Assembly: GCA_017554605.1 (NCBI GenBank)
Contig: JAFZIA010000016.1
Location: 1 to 46,366 of the forward strand
Source: Bacteroidaceae bacterium
Lineage (GTDB): Bacteria > Bacteroidota > Bacteroidia > Bacteroidales > Bacteroidaceae
Direction of reading: 5' to 3'
Length of the DNA stretch: 46,366 bases
How positions within the stretch are numbered: position 1 is the stretch's first letter; every line of letters begins with the position of its first letter. This document shows, in pieces, positions 26,078 through 33,658 of the stretch. Both the position numbers and the translations under genes were made by a program. The notes under the pieces were generated by a model. It saw only the letters and a program-made list of their open reading frames with translations. It was not told where the DNA came from and made no database searches.

Positions 26078-27271
26078 TCAAAGTTCAAGGTCGTTGTCGA
26101 ACTCCTCGTGCCAGGGAAGACCCTGCTTGTTGAGCTGCTCCATAAAGGGATCGGGATCGAACTGCTCCACGTTCCACACACCGGGCTTGCGCCACAGGCC
26201 CTTGATGAACATCATTGCACCTATCATTGCGGGAACACCGGTTGTGTAGCTTACGCCCTGCATACCTGTCTCCTTGTATGCCTCCTGGTGGCTGCAGTTG
26301 TTGTAGACATAGTATGTGCGCTCCTTGCCGTCCTTGATACCACGTATGCGGCAGCCGATTGATGTCTCGCCCTCGTAGTTCTCGCCAAGGTCCTGAGGAT
26401 TGGGAAGAACCGCCTTGAGGACCTGCAGGGGAACAATCTTCATTCCGTTGTAGTCAATCTCGTCGATACGCGCCATTCCAATATTCTGTATCACGCGCAA
26501 GTGTGTCAGATACTCCTGACCGAATGTCATCCAGAAACGTGCACGCTTGATTGTGGGGAAGTTCTTTGTAAGAGACTCAAGCTCCTCGTGGAAGAGAAGG
26601 TAAGACTCGCGGGGACCGATATTGGGGTAGGTCAAGGGCTTGTGAATCTCAAGCGCACCGGTCTCAATCCATTTGCCGTCCTCGTAGTAACGTCCCTTCT
26701 GGGTAATCTCGCGGATATTGATCTCGGGGTTGAAGTTTGTCGCAAATGCCTTGTGGTGGTTACCGGCGTTGCAGTCCACAATGTCAAGATAGTGTATCTC
26801 GTCGAAATAGTGCTTTGCCGCGTATGCTGTATAAACGCCGCTCACTCCCGGGTCGAATCCGCAACCGAGGATTGCCGTAAGGCCAGCCTCCTTGAAGCGC
26901 TCGTGATAGGCCCACTGCCAGCTATACTCGAAGTGCGCCTCGTCCTTGGGCTCATAGTTGGCTGTATCGAGGTAGTTCACGCCGCACTGCAAGCAAGCCT
27001 CCATAATTGTGAGGTCCTGATAAGGAAGCGCCACGTTGATTACAATCTCGGGCTTGAAGCTGTTGAACAGCTTTACAAGTTCCTCTACGCTGTCGGCATC
27101 TACCGCTGCAGTCTTTATATCGGGGTTGCCAATTGCCTTTACTATTGCATCGCACTTGGACTGTGTACGGCTTGCAATCATAATTTCTGTAAACACATCG
27201 CTGTTCTGAGCGACCTTAAAAGCTGCCACAGTGCCTACACCGCCTGCGCCAATGATTAATACTCTTGCCAT
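26078..27271 (-). CDS. Saccharopine dehydrogenase family protein, probable carboxynorspermidine/carboxyspermidine synthase
   Basis: A 397-residue reductase. The N-terminal Rossmann motif is VLIIGAGGVGTVAA (residues 4-17). Family strings include NVALPYQDLTIMEAC, YLDTANYEPKDE, ILGCGFDPGVSGVYTAYA, DCNAGNHHKAFATNFNPEINIREI and SYTTGVPAMIGA. This set matches carboxynorspermidine synthase (CANSDH), which condenses aspartate semialdehyde with a diamine in the alternative spermidine pathway used by many Bacteroidota. The partner decarboxylase (NspC) is not in the window. It is the first gene of the run with recA and the exported peptidase. Saccharopine dehydrogenase proper is the less likely reading. 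Confidence 0.87.
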   Translation of the reverse strand: MARVLIIGAGGVGTVAAFKVAQNSDVFTEIMIASRTQSKCDAIVKAIGNPDIKTAAVDADSVEELVKLFNSFKPEIVINVALPYQDLTIMEACLQCGVNYLDTANYEPKDEAHFEYSWQWAYHERFKEAGLTAILGCGFDPGVSGVYTAYAAKHYFDEIHYLDIVDCNAGNHHKAFATNFNPEINIREITQKGRYYEDGKWIETGALEIHKPLTYPNIGPRESYLLFHEELESLTKNFPTIKRARFWMTFGQEYLTHLRVIQNIGMARIDEIDYNGMKIVPLQVLKAVLPNPQDLGENYEGETSIGCRIRGIKDGKERTYYVYNNCSHQEAYKETGMQGVSYTTGVPAMIGAMMFIKGLWRKPGVWNVEQFDPDPFMEQLNKQGLPWHEEFDNDLEL

Positions 27272-27352
27272 TTTCTTTTAAGATATTATAAGGTTATTTT
27301 AATTTGCTGCTTTAGGATTTGCGCACTGGACGCAAAATACCAATATAATGTG

Positions 27353-27384
27353 CGAAGTTACAATAAAAGATGTTCATTAACAAA
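27353..27384 (-). promoter_or_regulatory. Promoter of the CANSDH-recA-peptidase run
   Basis: On the minus strand TTTG (27384-27381) lies exactly 20 bp before TAACTTCG (27360-27353), which differs from TAnnTTTG by one base. This fits the Bacteroidota -33/-7 pattern. The start codon is about 80 bp downstream. Confidence 0.65.
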
Positions 27385-27595
27385 TTATATAAGGTATATT
27401 TTAGGAGCAGCTCCAATTTCGTGCAATTTCGTGCAAGATACGTCAATCCTTTTCTTATGAATTAGACACCAAGCTACGGCGTACAACGGTACAAGCGCGG
27501 CACATATGTCACACACAGCACCCAAAATATGCCATTTTGTCCGACACAATGTCAGACAAAAGTACAATTCGGGCAAAATCCACGCAAAAACAGCG

Positions 27596-27612
27596 TTGGC
27601 ACGAACTTTGTA
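27596..27612 (+). promoter_or_regulatory. Sigma-54-like promoter upstream of dnaK
   Basis: TTGGCACGAACTTTGTA matches the sigma-54 consensus YTGGCACGrNNNTTGCW at every defined position except the C of TTGC (here T). The GG/GT spacing of 12 bp is correct for -24/-12. The predicted start would be near 27623, leaving a leader of about 85 nt. GAACTTTG (27603-27610) inside it is also one base off a -7 box, so a housekeeping promoter is an alternative. Confidence 0.5.
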
Positions 27613-27707
27613 CTTATATCGGTGACCGCACAGAACAAACGGTTGTCACAGCGAACAAAAGAGCTGTGATTAAAGTTGAATAAGTAATAAATAAAAATAG
27701 AAAGATT

Positions 27708-29606
27708 ATGGGAAAAATTATTGGAATCGACTTAGGAACTACCAACTCTTGTGTAGCAGTATTTGAGGGTAACGAGCCCGTTGTTATCACCAACAGCGAG
27801 GGCCGCCGCACAACCCCTTCAATTGTATCATTCGACAACAACGGCGAGCGCAAGGTGGGCGACCCCGCAAAGCGTCAGGCTATCACCAACCCCAAGCGCA
27901 CCATCTTCTCAATCAAGCGTTTTATGGGCGAGAACTGGTCACAGGTACAGCGCGAGATTTCACGCGTACCCTACTCTGTTGTAAACGAGAACGGAATGCC
28001 CCGCGTGGACATCGACGGACGCCTTTACACTCCCCAGGAGATTTCGGCAATGATACTTCAGAAGATGAAGAAGACCGCCGAGGACTATCTTGGACAGGAG
28101 GTTACCGAGGCTGTCATCACAGTACCCGCGTACTTCAGCGACAGCCAGCGCCAGGCAACCAAGGAGGCAGGTATGATTGCCGGTCTCGACGTAAAGCGTA
28201 TCGTCAACGAGCCCACTGCAGCCGCTCTTGCCTACGGTATCGACAAGGCCAACAAGGATATGAAGATTGCCGTGTTCGACCTTGGTGGCGGTACATTCGA
28301 CATCTCTATCCTTGAGTTCGGCGGCGGCGTGTTCGAGGTACTCTCTACAAACGGTGACACACACCTTGGTGGCGACGACTTCGACCAGGTTATCATCGAC
28401 TGGCTTGCCGAGGAGTTCAAGGCCGAGGAAGGTATGGACCTCAAGCAGGACCCTATGGCATTGCAGCGCCTCAAGGAGGCAGCAGAGAAGGCCAAGATTG
28501 AACTCTCTTCTACAACATCTACCGAGATTAACCTCCCCTACATCACAGCAACAGCTACAGGTCCCAAGCACCTTGTAAAGACCCTTACACGTGCCAAGTT
28601 CGAGTCACTCGCACACTCACTTATCCAGGCTTGTCTCGAGCCCTGCAAGAAGGCAATGAACGACGCAGGCCTCAGCACATCGGAGATTGACGAGATTATC
28701 CTTGTAGGAGGTTCGAGCCGTATCCCCGCCGTACAGAAGCTCGTGGAGGACTACTTCGGCAAAGCTCCTTCCAAGGGCGTAAACCCCGACGAGGTTGTAG
28801 CAGTAGGTGCAGCTATCCAGGGTGCTATCCTCAACAAGGAGGAGGGTGTAAGCGACATCGTACTCTTGGACGTTACTCCCCTTTCAATGGGTATCGAGAC
28901 AATGGGTGGCGTAATGACAAAGCTCATCGACGCAAACACCACAATCCCCTGCAAGCAGAGCCAGATTTTCTCTACCGCAGCCGACAACCAGACAGAGGTT
29001 ACAATCCACGTACTCCAGGGCGAGCGTCCTATGGCAGCACAGAACAAAACCATCGGACAGTTCAACCTCACAGGCATTGCCCCCGCACGTCGTGGTGTTC
29101 CCCAGATTGAGGTAACATTCGACATCGACGCTAACGGTATCCTCAAAGTATCGGCAAAGGACAAGGCGACAGGCAAAGAGCAGGCTATTCGCATTGAGGC
29201 TTCATCGGGCTTGAGCAAGGAAGAGATTGAGCGTATGAAGGCCGAGGCCGAGGCTAATGCTGATGCCGACAAGCGCGAGCGCGAGAAGATTGACAAGCTC
29301 AACCAGGCCGACTCAATGATATTCCAGACAAAGAACCAGCTTGAGGAGCTCGGCGACAAGATTTCGGCCGACAAGAAAGCTCCCATCGAGGCTGCCCTCA
29401 AGAAGCTCGAGGAGGCACACAAGGCGCAGGACATTGCAGCAATCGACGCAGCCATTGCAGAGCTCAACTCCGCTTGGCAGACAGCAAGCGCCGAGATGTA
29501 CGCACAGAGCGGCGCGCAGGGCAGTGCACAGGGAGCAGGCGCAGGAAGCAGCCAGCAGCACAGCAGCGACGATGTTCAGGACGCTGAGTTCGAGGAGGTC
29601 AAGTAA
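27708..29606 (+). CDS. dnaK: Molecular chaperone DnaK (Hsp70)
   Basis: A 632-residue Hsp70. The ATPase domain starts with [32 protein letters not shown] (near residue 195) and [13 protein letters not shown] (near 335) are the phosphate-binding segments. The substrate-binding domain includes [20 protein letters not shown] (near 390) and GIPPARR-like [16 protein letters not shown]. The lid ends in a low-complexity Gly/Ser/Gln tail and the typical [12 protein letters not shown]. It folds and protects proteins with DnaJ and GrpE, which are not nearby. It stands alone between its promoter region and a strong hairpin. Confidence 0.98.
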   Translation: MGKIIGIDLGTTNSCVAVFEGNEPVVITNSEGRRTTPSIVSFDNNGERKVGDPAKRQAITNPKRTIFSIKRFMGENWSQVQREISRVPYSVVNENGMPRVDIDGRLYTPQEISAMILQKMKKTAEDYLGQEVTEAVITVPAYFSDSQRQATKEAGMIAGLDVKRIVNEPTAAALAYGIDKANKDMKIAVFDLGGGTFDISILEFGGGVFEVLSTNGDTHLGGDDFDQVIIDWLAEEFKAEEGMDLKQDPMALQRLKEAAEKAKIELSSTTSTEINLPYITATATGPKHLVKTLTRAKFESLAHSLIQACLEPCKKAMNDAGLSTSEIDEIILVGGSSRIPAVQKLVEDYFGKAPSKGVNPDEVVAVGAAIQGAILNKEEGVSDIVLLDVTPLSMGIETMGGVMTKLIDANTTIPCKQSQIFSTAADNQTEVTIHVLQGERPMAAQNKTIGQFNLTGIAPARRGVPQIEVTFDIDANGILKVSAKDKATGKEQAIRIEASSGLSKEEIERMKAEAEANADADKREREKIDKLNQADSMIFQTKNQLEELGDKISADKKAPIEAALKKLEEAHKAQDIAAIDAAIAELNSAWQTASAEMYAQSGAQGSAQGAGAGSSQQHSSDDVQDAEFEEVK

Positions 29607-29628
29607 GAACACCCACAAACATCACATA

Positions 29629-29664
29629 CAATCCAGGAGCCTGCAAGCGCAGGCTCCTGGATTG
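29629..29664 (+). terminator. Strong hairpin after dnaK
   Basis: A perfect 16-bp stem (29629-29644 with 29649-29664) around AAGC lies 22 bp after the stop codon. No T-run follows, so it may work as a terminator or as a 3'-end stabiliser. Confidence 0.7.
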
Positions 29665-29881
29665 CGCTTAAATACGGCTACCACGTTTATCGAAAGACAT
29701 TTGCACACTCTACCTTATAATAGAATATATACTCAGCATCAACACAAATACGCATAAGCAATGTACGGGTTATGAAAAATGAAAAATAAAGTTTCATCAG
29801 CACAAAATCGCTCCTTTATTTTGCGGATTTAGATTTTGTTTATACTTTCACAGCCGAAAAAAAAACGAAAGCAATCCCAAA

Positions 29882-30367
29882 ATGAAACCCATTAAACTAT
29901 TTGCCGCATATTTATGCTTCTTGACAATATGCGCTTGCGGAAACACACCGACCGCCCCTCAAGACTCTGCACAAGCAACCGAAAATGCCATAGAGACAGT
30001 AAAGGAGCAAGGGACCACATTCTACGACCTCACCCTTGAGCAGGCATTGGAAAAAGCCAAGGACGAAGGCAAATATGTCTTTATAAATTTCCACACAAAG
30101 ACCTGCCGTCCTTGCCGAAAAATGGAAAAGACAGTATTCCCCACCCCCGAATGCGGAGAATACTTGAACAAGCGCTTCGTTCCGATAATGATTGATGGCG
30201 AAGATAATGGAACAGGTACAGAGATTGCCAAAAGATACAGCATTTTCATTTATCCCACATATCTGATTCTGTCATCGGACTGCTTCAAAGAAGGCGAGAT
30301 TATGGGAGCAGAATATGATGTGAACAATTTCCTGGATATGATAAAAACCATAATGCACGACAAATGA
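29882..30367 (+). CDS. Thioredoxin-fold lipoprotein
   Basis: A 161-residue protein with a lipoprotein signal: hydrophobic residues 5-18 and lipobox ICAC with Cys19. The rest is a thioredoxin-like domain (YVFINFHTKTCRPCRKMEK, redox CRPC; then IMIDGEDNGTGTEIAKRYSIFIYPTYLIL, with the usual cis-proline at YPT). It is probably anchored in the periplasm or outer membrane and reduces or oxidises thiols of exported proteins. The gene is isolated; its stop codon lies within the stem of the terminator that it shares with the convergent lipoprotein gene. Confidence 0.85.
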   Translation: MKPIKLFAAYLCFLTICACGNTPTAPQDSAQATENAIETVKEQGTTFYDLTLEQALEKAKDEGKYVFINFHTKTCRPCRKMEKTVFPTPECGEYLNKRFVPIMIDGEDNGTGTEIAKRYSIFIYPTYLILSSDCFKEGEIMGAEYDVNNFLDMIKTIMHDK

Positions 30368-30407
30368 CATAAAAAAAGAGACCGCACGGTCTCTTTTTTT
30401 ATGTCAT
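30364..30407. terminator. Perfect 20-bp bidirectional terminator
   Basis: Two 20-nt arms (30364-30383 and 30388-30407) are perfect complements around GCAC. Each arm contains an A7 or T7 run, so it can end both convergent transcripts. The TGA of the thioredoxin lipoprotein gene (30365-30367) is part of the stem. Confidence 0.92.
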
Positions 30408-30411
30408 ATCT

Positions 30412-31542
30412 TTACATTGCTTTTCGTACTACTACCAGCCCCGCTGCAATAAGCAACAGCACAGTAACCGCTACAGCCCAAAGATTAAGCCGGCGCGACG
30501 TTGCACTTATCGTATAGCTCTGCGGAATGAGACGGCTGCCCGTGAGGCGATACTCCACTACTCCATCAACAAGAGTCCCGTTGCCTGCATCGACAACCGT
30601 GCCGGGCATAATGAGGTTATAGCGTGCATCGAGCGCGGCCACATCGAACAGGAACTGGCAGCGGCCATCGAGTTCCGACTGGAAAAGCGAATCGTCCTTC
30701 AAAGAATTTGTAAAGGCATTGCAGCCATAATACTCGTCTATAAACGCCAGGGCATTGTTTGCAACATCAAGCCCTTTTTGGAGCGAGAATTTCAACAGCT
30801 CATCGCGGTCGGCAACAAAAGAGTCCCTATCAACAGGAGCACCGGCAACCTCGCCATAAAGCTCAACTACCGCGTCGCAGTACAGCGTCAGCCAGCAAGC
30901 CGACAGCCAACGCTCCACATCGGCCTGTATCGCATCGAGCCTGTCCTTTGATTCCAAAGGAGTACAACCCTGCATAAGATTGGGCGAGCCTGTGAACCAG
31001 AACGATGCAACCTCGGGTTTCACATAATCCTCCATCGGCAACGGATATTTATCCTTCAGCGGCTCATACGTCTCATTGAAAGTATAATAAGTGTAGAACC
31101 AACGGAATTTCCTCCCTAAGTTGCCGCGAGCCTCAAGCACAGAGCCGTCTATCTGCAACGGCTGCGATGCAGCCATACTACCGACCGAGCCGAAGCGGCG
31201 GACAGCAGAGAGCAGCACCGTATCGGAGAGGCTTTTCTTATAGCCGCAGGAGGTGAGTTCCTGCGCAAGGCTGTCATATTGTACCGGGGACATAGGATAA
31301 GAGTGCAAGGTCTTTCCATCGTCTATGCTCCACCCCTTTTCCCAGTCGCCGAGCGAGAGAAGCGCACCCTTTTCGCCGGAGTCCACCGCACCGACAAGGA
31401 TAGAGGAGTCGCCCTTGAAAGTCACCGTACGCACACAAGAGCCGTCGCTACACACATTTGTTGTCACCGTAATATCGCGCTGCGCACACGAAGCAACAAG
31501 CAGCATCGCCGCCAGCATTGCCATCTTATCTGAGATTTTCAT
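30412..31542 (-). CDS. Uncharacterised lipoprotein with C-terminal membrane helix, in ECF sigma operon
   Basis: A 376-residue protein that I do not recognise. It has a lipoprotein signal (LLVASC, Cys19), a soluble domain, and a C-terminal hydrophobic helix followed by basic residues (LNLWAVAVTVLLLIAAGLVVVRKAM). A lipid anchor at one end and a membrane helix at the other would place the soluble part in the periplasm. Five cysteines occur in the exported part. Its start overlaps the end of the upstream small membrane protein gene by 17 bp, which indicates translational coupling. Position suggests a role in sensing or in output of the sigma module; that is inference. Confidence 0.75.
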   Translation of the reverse strand: MKISDKMAMLAAMLLVASCAQRDITVTTNVCSDGSCVRTVTFKGDSSILVGAVDSGEKGALLSLGDWEKGWSIDDGKTLHSYPMSPVQYDSLAQELTSCGYKKSLSDTVLLSAVRRFGSVGSMAASQPLQIDGSVLEARGNLGRKFRWFYTYYTFNETYEPLKDKYPLPMEDYVKPEVASFWFTGSPNLMQGCTPLESKDRLDAIQADVERWLSACWLTLYCDAVVELYGEVAGAPVDRDSFVADRDELLKFSLQKGLDVANNALAFIDEYYGCNAFTNSLKDDSLFQSELDGRCQFLFDVAALDARYNLIMPGTVVDAGNGTLVDGVVEYRLTGSRLIPQSYTISATSRRLNLWAVAVTVLLLIAAGLVVVRKAM

Positions 31543-31909
31543 AAGTCTGTGATTTTAGATGTTTGATTATACTTACATTGGCTTTTCTCTGCTCGACGTA
31601 ACACCTTAATATTTCCCCGGGAGTGCCATTCTTATCGATACTTGAAAAACCGTTACCATATTGTGCCATAATATTTCGATTCTCACTGTAGGACGCAGTA
31701 TCCTGCGCCACGCCTGCGGGCAACAGACAATATACCGCCGCCACCACTGCTGCCGCATAAAGCAAGCGTGCGACAGGCAACCACAAGGGCTTGCGTACAG
31801 GCTTTTTCTCGGGTATTGCCGACATTATAAAATCGGTAAAAGCCTCATTGTCGACTATTGTAACCCGCTCTCTTTGCAGACGTTGCAAAATATCATCTTC
31901 TCTACTCAT
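31526..31909 (-). CDS. Small single-pass membrane protein, probable anti-sigma factor
   Basis: A 127-residue protein. The first ~50 residues are charged and probably cytoplasmic (MSREDDILQRLQRERVTIVDNEAF...). One membrane helix follows at about 51-69 (LLYAAAVVAAVYCLL). A ~58-residue periplasmic tail completes it. Topology, size and its position 3' of an ECF sigma gene fit an anti-sigma factor, but no zinc-binding HxxxCxxC motif is present. Its ATG overlaps the sigma stop by 8 bp, and its 3' end overlaps the lipoprotein gene by 17 bp. Confidence 0.7.
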   Translation of the reverse strand: MSREDDILQRLQRERVTIVDNEAFTDFIMSAIPEKKPVRKPLWLPVARLLYAAAVVAAVYCLLPAGVAQDTASYSENRNIMAQYGNGFSSIDKNGTPGEILRCYVEQRKANVSIIKHLKSQTYENLR

Positions 31910-32450
31910 AACCTAATTCCTTTAATCGTTTGCGAATGGATTGCCGCGCAACATACAAGTTGCTCTTTATCTGAGAGGCATCGAGCCCCGATATTTCCAT
32001 TATCTCCCCGGTAGAGAGCCCCTCAAGGTGGCTCAGCGTAAAAACCAGTTGCTGTTTGGGACTAAGCCCCTCGGCAAGCAGGCGTACGACACGTCCAAGC
32101 TCACTGTTCTCGAGCCTGCGCTCGGGGCTCTCCTCCTCTACGTACGCCCGCAGGAGTTCCTCGTCGGCCGGCAAAGGTTGCTCGCGCTGCTTGCGCCTGA
32201 GCCTGTCGAGGCAGACGTGCGAGGCTATTGTATATATCCACGTAGCAGCATTTGCACCTTTCTTATAATCGGATATATTCTGCCACAGTCTAAGGAAAGT
32301 ATCCTGCACGGCGTCCTTTGCCTCCTCCTCGTCGCACAGCATCTTGAGCGCCAAAGAAAAAACCATCCGCTGGTAGCATTGCACTACCGAGCGGAAGGCT
32401 TCCCTGTCGCCATCTTTACACTTTTCCAATATCTTCTCGTCTGCCTGCAT
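31902..32450 (-). CDS. RNA polymerase sigma-70 factor, ECF subfamily
   Basis: A 182-residue extracytoplasmic-function sigma factor. Region 2: FRSVVQCYQRMVFSLALKML, then EAKDAVQDTFLRLWQNISDY and TWIYTIASHVCLDRLRRKQ. Region 4: LSPKQQLVFTLSHLEGLSTGEIMEISGLDASQIKSNLYVARQSIRKRL. These factors redirect RNA polymerase to envelope-stress or nutrient genes when released by a membrane anti-sigma. The next two genes downstream overlap it or one another, so the three form one unit. I do not see an autoregulatory promoter that can be named with confidence in the 87-bp gap upstream. Confidence 0.93.
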   Translation of the reverse strand: MQADEKILEKCKDGDREAFRSVVQCYQRMVFSLALKMLCDEEEAKDAVQDTFLRLWQNISDYKKGANAATWIYTIASHVCLDRLRRKQREQPLPADEELLRAYVEEESPERRLENSELGRVVRLLAEGLSPKQQLVFTLSHLEGLSTGEIMEISGLDASQIKSNLYVARQSIRKRLKELGYE

Positions 32451-32537
32451 ATTCTTTTCTATTGTAGCTGTCCGCTCATCTTACAACCAATATACGCACG
32501 AGCGGCGAGAAAGTCGAAAAACAAAGTGCAAGAATTT

Positions 32538-33410
32538 TCAATAGCTCCGTCTGTTATTCTCTATGAAAATCCTGAGACCGTCGAGTGTGTCGTTGAAGAA
32601 GATAGCCCCGTTAGACGCATCGGATATTTTCCTATTCGAGATTGATATATTACGCTCGTGTTCGGGATAACGGTCGGCATCGGCAATGATAACGGCATCG
32701 CACTTTACCTGGGGAGCAAGCATCTCGAAATAACAGCAGGCTGTCTCGTAAGTGTTCAGGCGGTTCTCGGCACCGAAATTATATACTCCTGGCATAAGGT
32801 TAAACGTAGCGGGAAGGAACTCCACCACCTCGCGCACCCACGTGATGCCACGGAACTCGCGCACCGAAAATGTCACAGGCAGGCGTTCCTCTATTGCCTT
32901 GTTTATATTAAGCACAAAATTTGGGTGCACAGGCATTTCGGAAGCATTGTCATACATCCACGTCGCGCGCAAGATAACCGCATCGGGGTGCACCTGAGCC
33001 ACAAGCTGCTCGGCAAGGAGCTTATGCTTGGCATACACAGTCTCGGGAGCCACCGCAACCTCCTCGTTCAACAGCCCGTACTCCAGATTGCCGTTATAGA
33101 CCTGGTCGCTCGAGAAAAATACAAATTTCGCATAGCAGGCAGCCGCTGCACGTGCCATACGCAGGGCAGCAACAGTATTCACCTCGTAGCTCTCATCGGG
33201 ATTCTGCTCGCAATACCCAGTATTGGAGATTGCAGCAAGATGTAGCACCACCGAGGGGCTGTGCATCTGAAAATAACGCTCTACCGAAGCATCGTCGGTA
33301 ATATCAAGTTCGGCGTGTGAAGGGGCGAGAATATTATACTCTGCTGCCCATCGTTTGAGGAAGCGGCTGCCGACAAACCCGCTTGCTCCTGTTACCAATA
33401 TTGTCTGCAT
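32538..33410 (-). CDS. RmlD-like SDR family NAD(P)-dependent reductase
   Basis: A 290-residue extended short-chain dehydrogenase. It has the N-terminal TGASGFVGSRF nucleotide motif (from residue 7), DITDDASVERYF, LHLAAISNTGYCEQNPDESYEVN, FFSSDQVYNG and the catalytic YAKHK. The pattern matches the dTDP-4-dehydrorhamnose reductase (RmlD) group, which makes deoxy-sugars for surface polysaccharides. No other rhamnose gene is near, so the substrate is open. It lies 87 bp before the sigma gene on the same strand and could share a transcript with it. Confidence 0.85.
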   Translation of the reverse strand: MQTILVTGASGFVGSRFLKRWAAEYNILAPSHAELDITDDASVERYFQMHSPSVVLHLAAISNTGYCEQNPDESYEVNTVAALRMARAAAACYAKFVFFSSDQVYNGNLEYGLLNEEVAVAPETVYAKHKLLAEQLVAQVHPDAVILRATWMYDNASEMPVHPNFVLNINKAIEERLPVTFSVREFRGITWVREVVEFLPATFNLMPGVYNFGAENRLNTYETACCYFEMLAPQVKCDAVIIADADRYPEHERNISISNRKISDASNGAIFFNDTLDGLRIFIENNRRSY

Positions 33411-33510
33411 TCGGCGAAGTTAGTTACTTTTATCTACATCTGCAACAACCCTTTACATAAATAAATGCAAAAATATAAATGTTGCTCAGCTACTCATTTT
33501 CTTCGCGGAC

Positions 33511-33594
33511 TTGTCCATCCTGAACGGAAGTGAAGGTTCTCTTTCAATTGCGGATATGAGATCCTTCCGCCGCTACACTCTGCCAGAATGACAA
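33511..33594. repeat. Degenerate palindromic intergenic repeat (TGTC...GACA type)
   Basis: TGTCCATCCTGAACGGAAG (from 33512) and, inverted, CTCTGCCAGAATGACA (ending 33593) resemble the two ends of a common bacterial intergenic repeat of the TGTCATTCTGAGCGAAGC type. It lies between the RmlD-like gene and the receptor gene. The match is degenerate, so it is an old copy. Confidence 0.55.
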
Positions 33595-33658
33595 ACTCAC
33601 AAAAAACGAGTTGCGGGTCAACTGCTATATTGTTGCTTGAATTAAAGTACCTCCAGCG

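Larger units (their letters stand above)
27272..27707. other. Divergent regulatory region between the CANSDH-type gene and dnaK
   Basis: Holds the minus-strand promoter (27353-27384), a GGAGCAGCTCC palindrome (27404-27414), a 10-bp tandem duplication of CAATTTCGTG (27414-27433) and the sigma-54-like site (27596-27612). There is no CIRCE element. No gene is visible. Confidence 0.6.

Noticed and set aside
27272..27707. CIRCE/HrcA operator before dnaK
   Set aside because: No TTAGCACTC-N9-GAGTGCTAA or close variant is visible.
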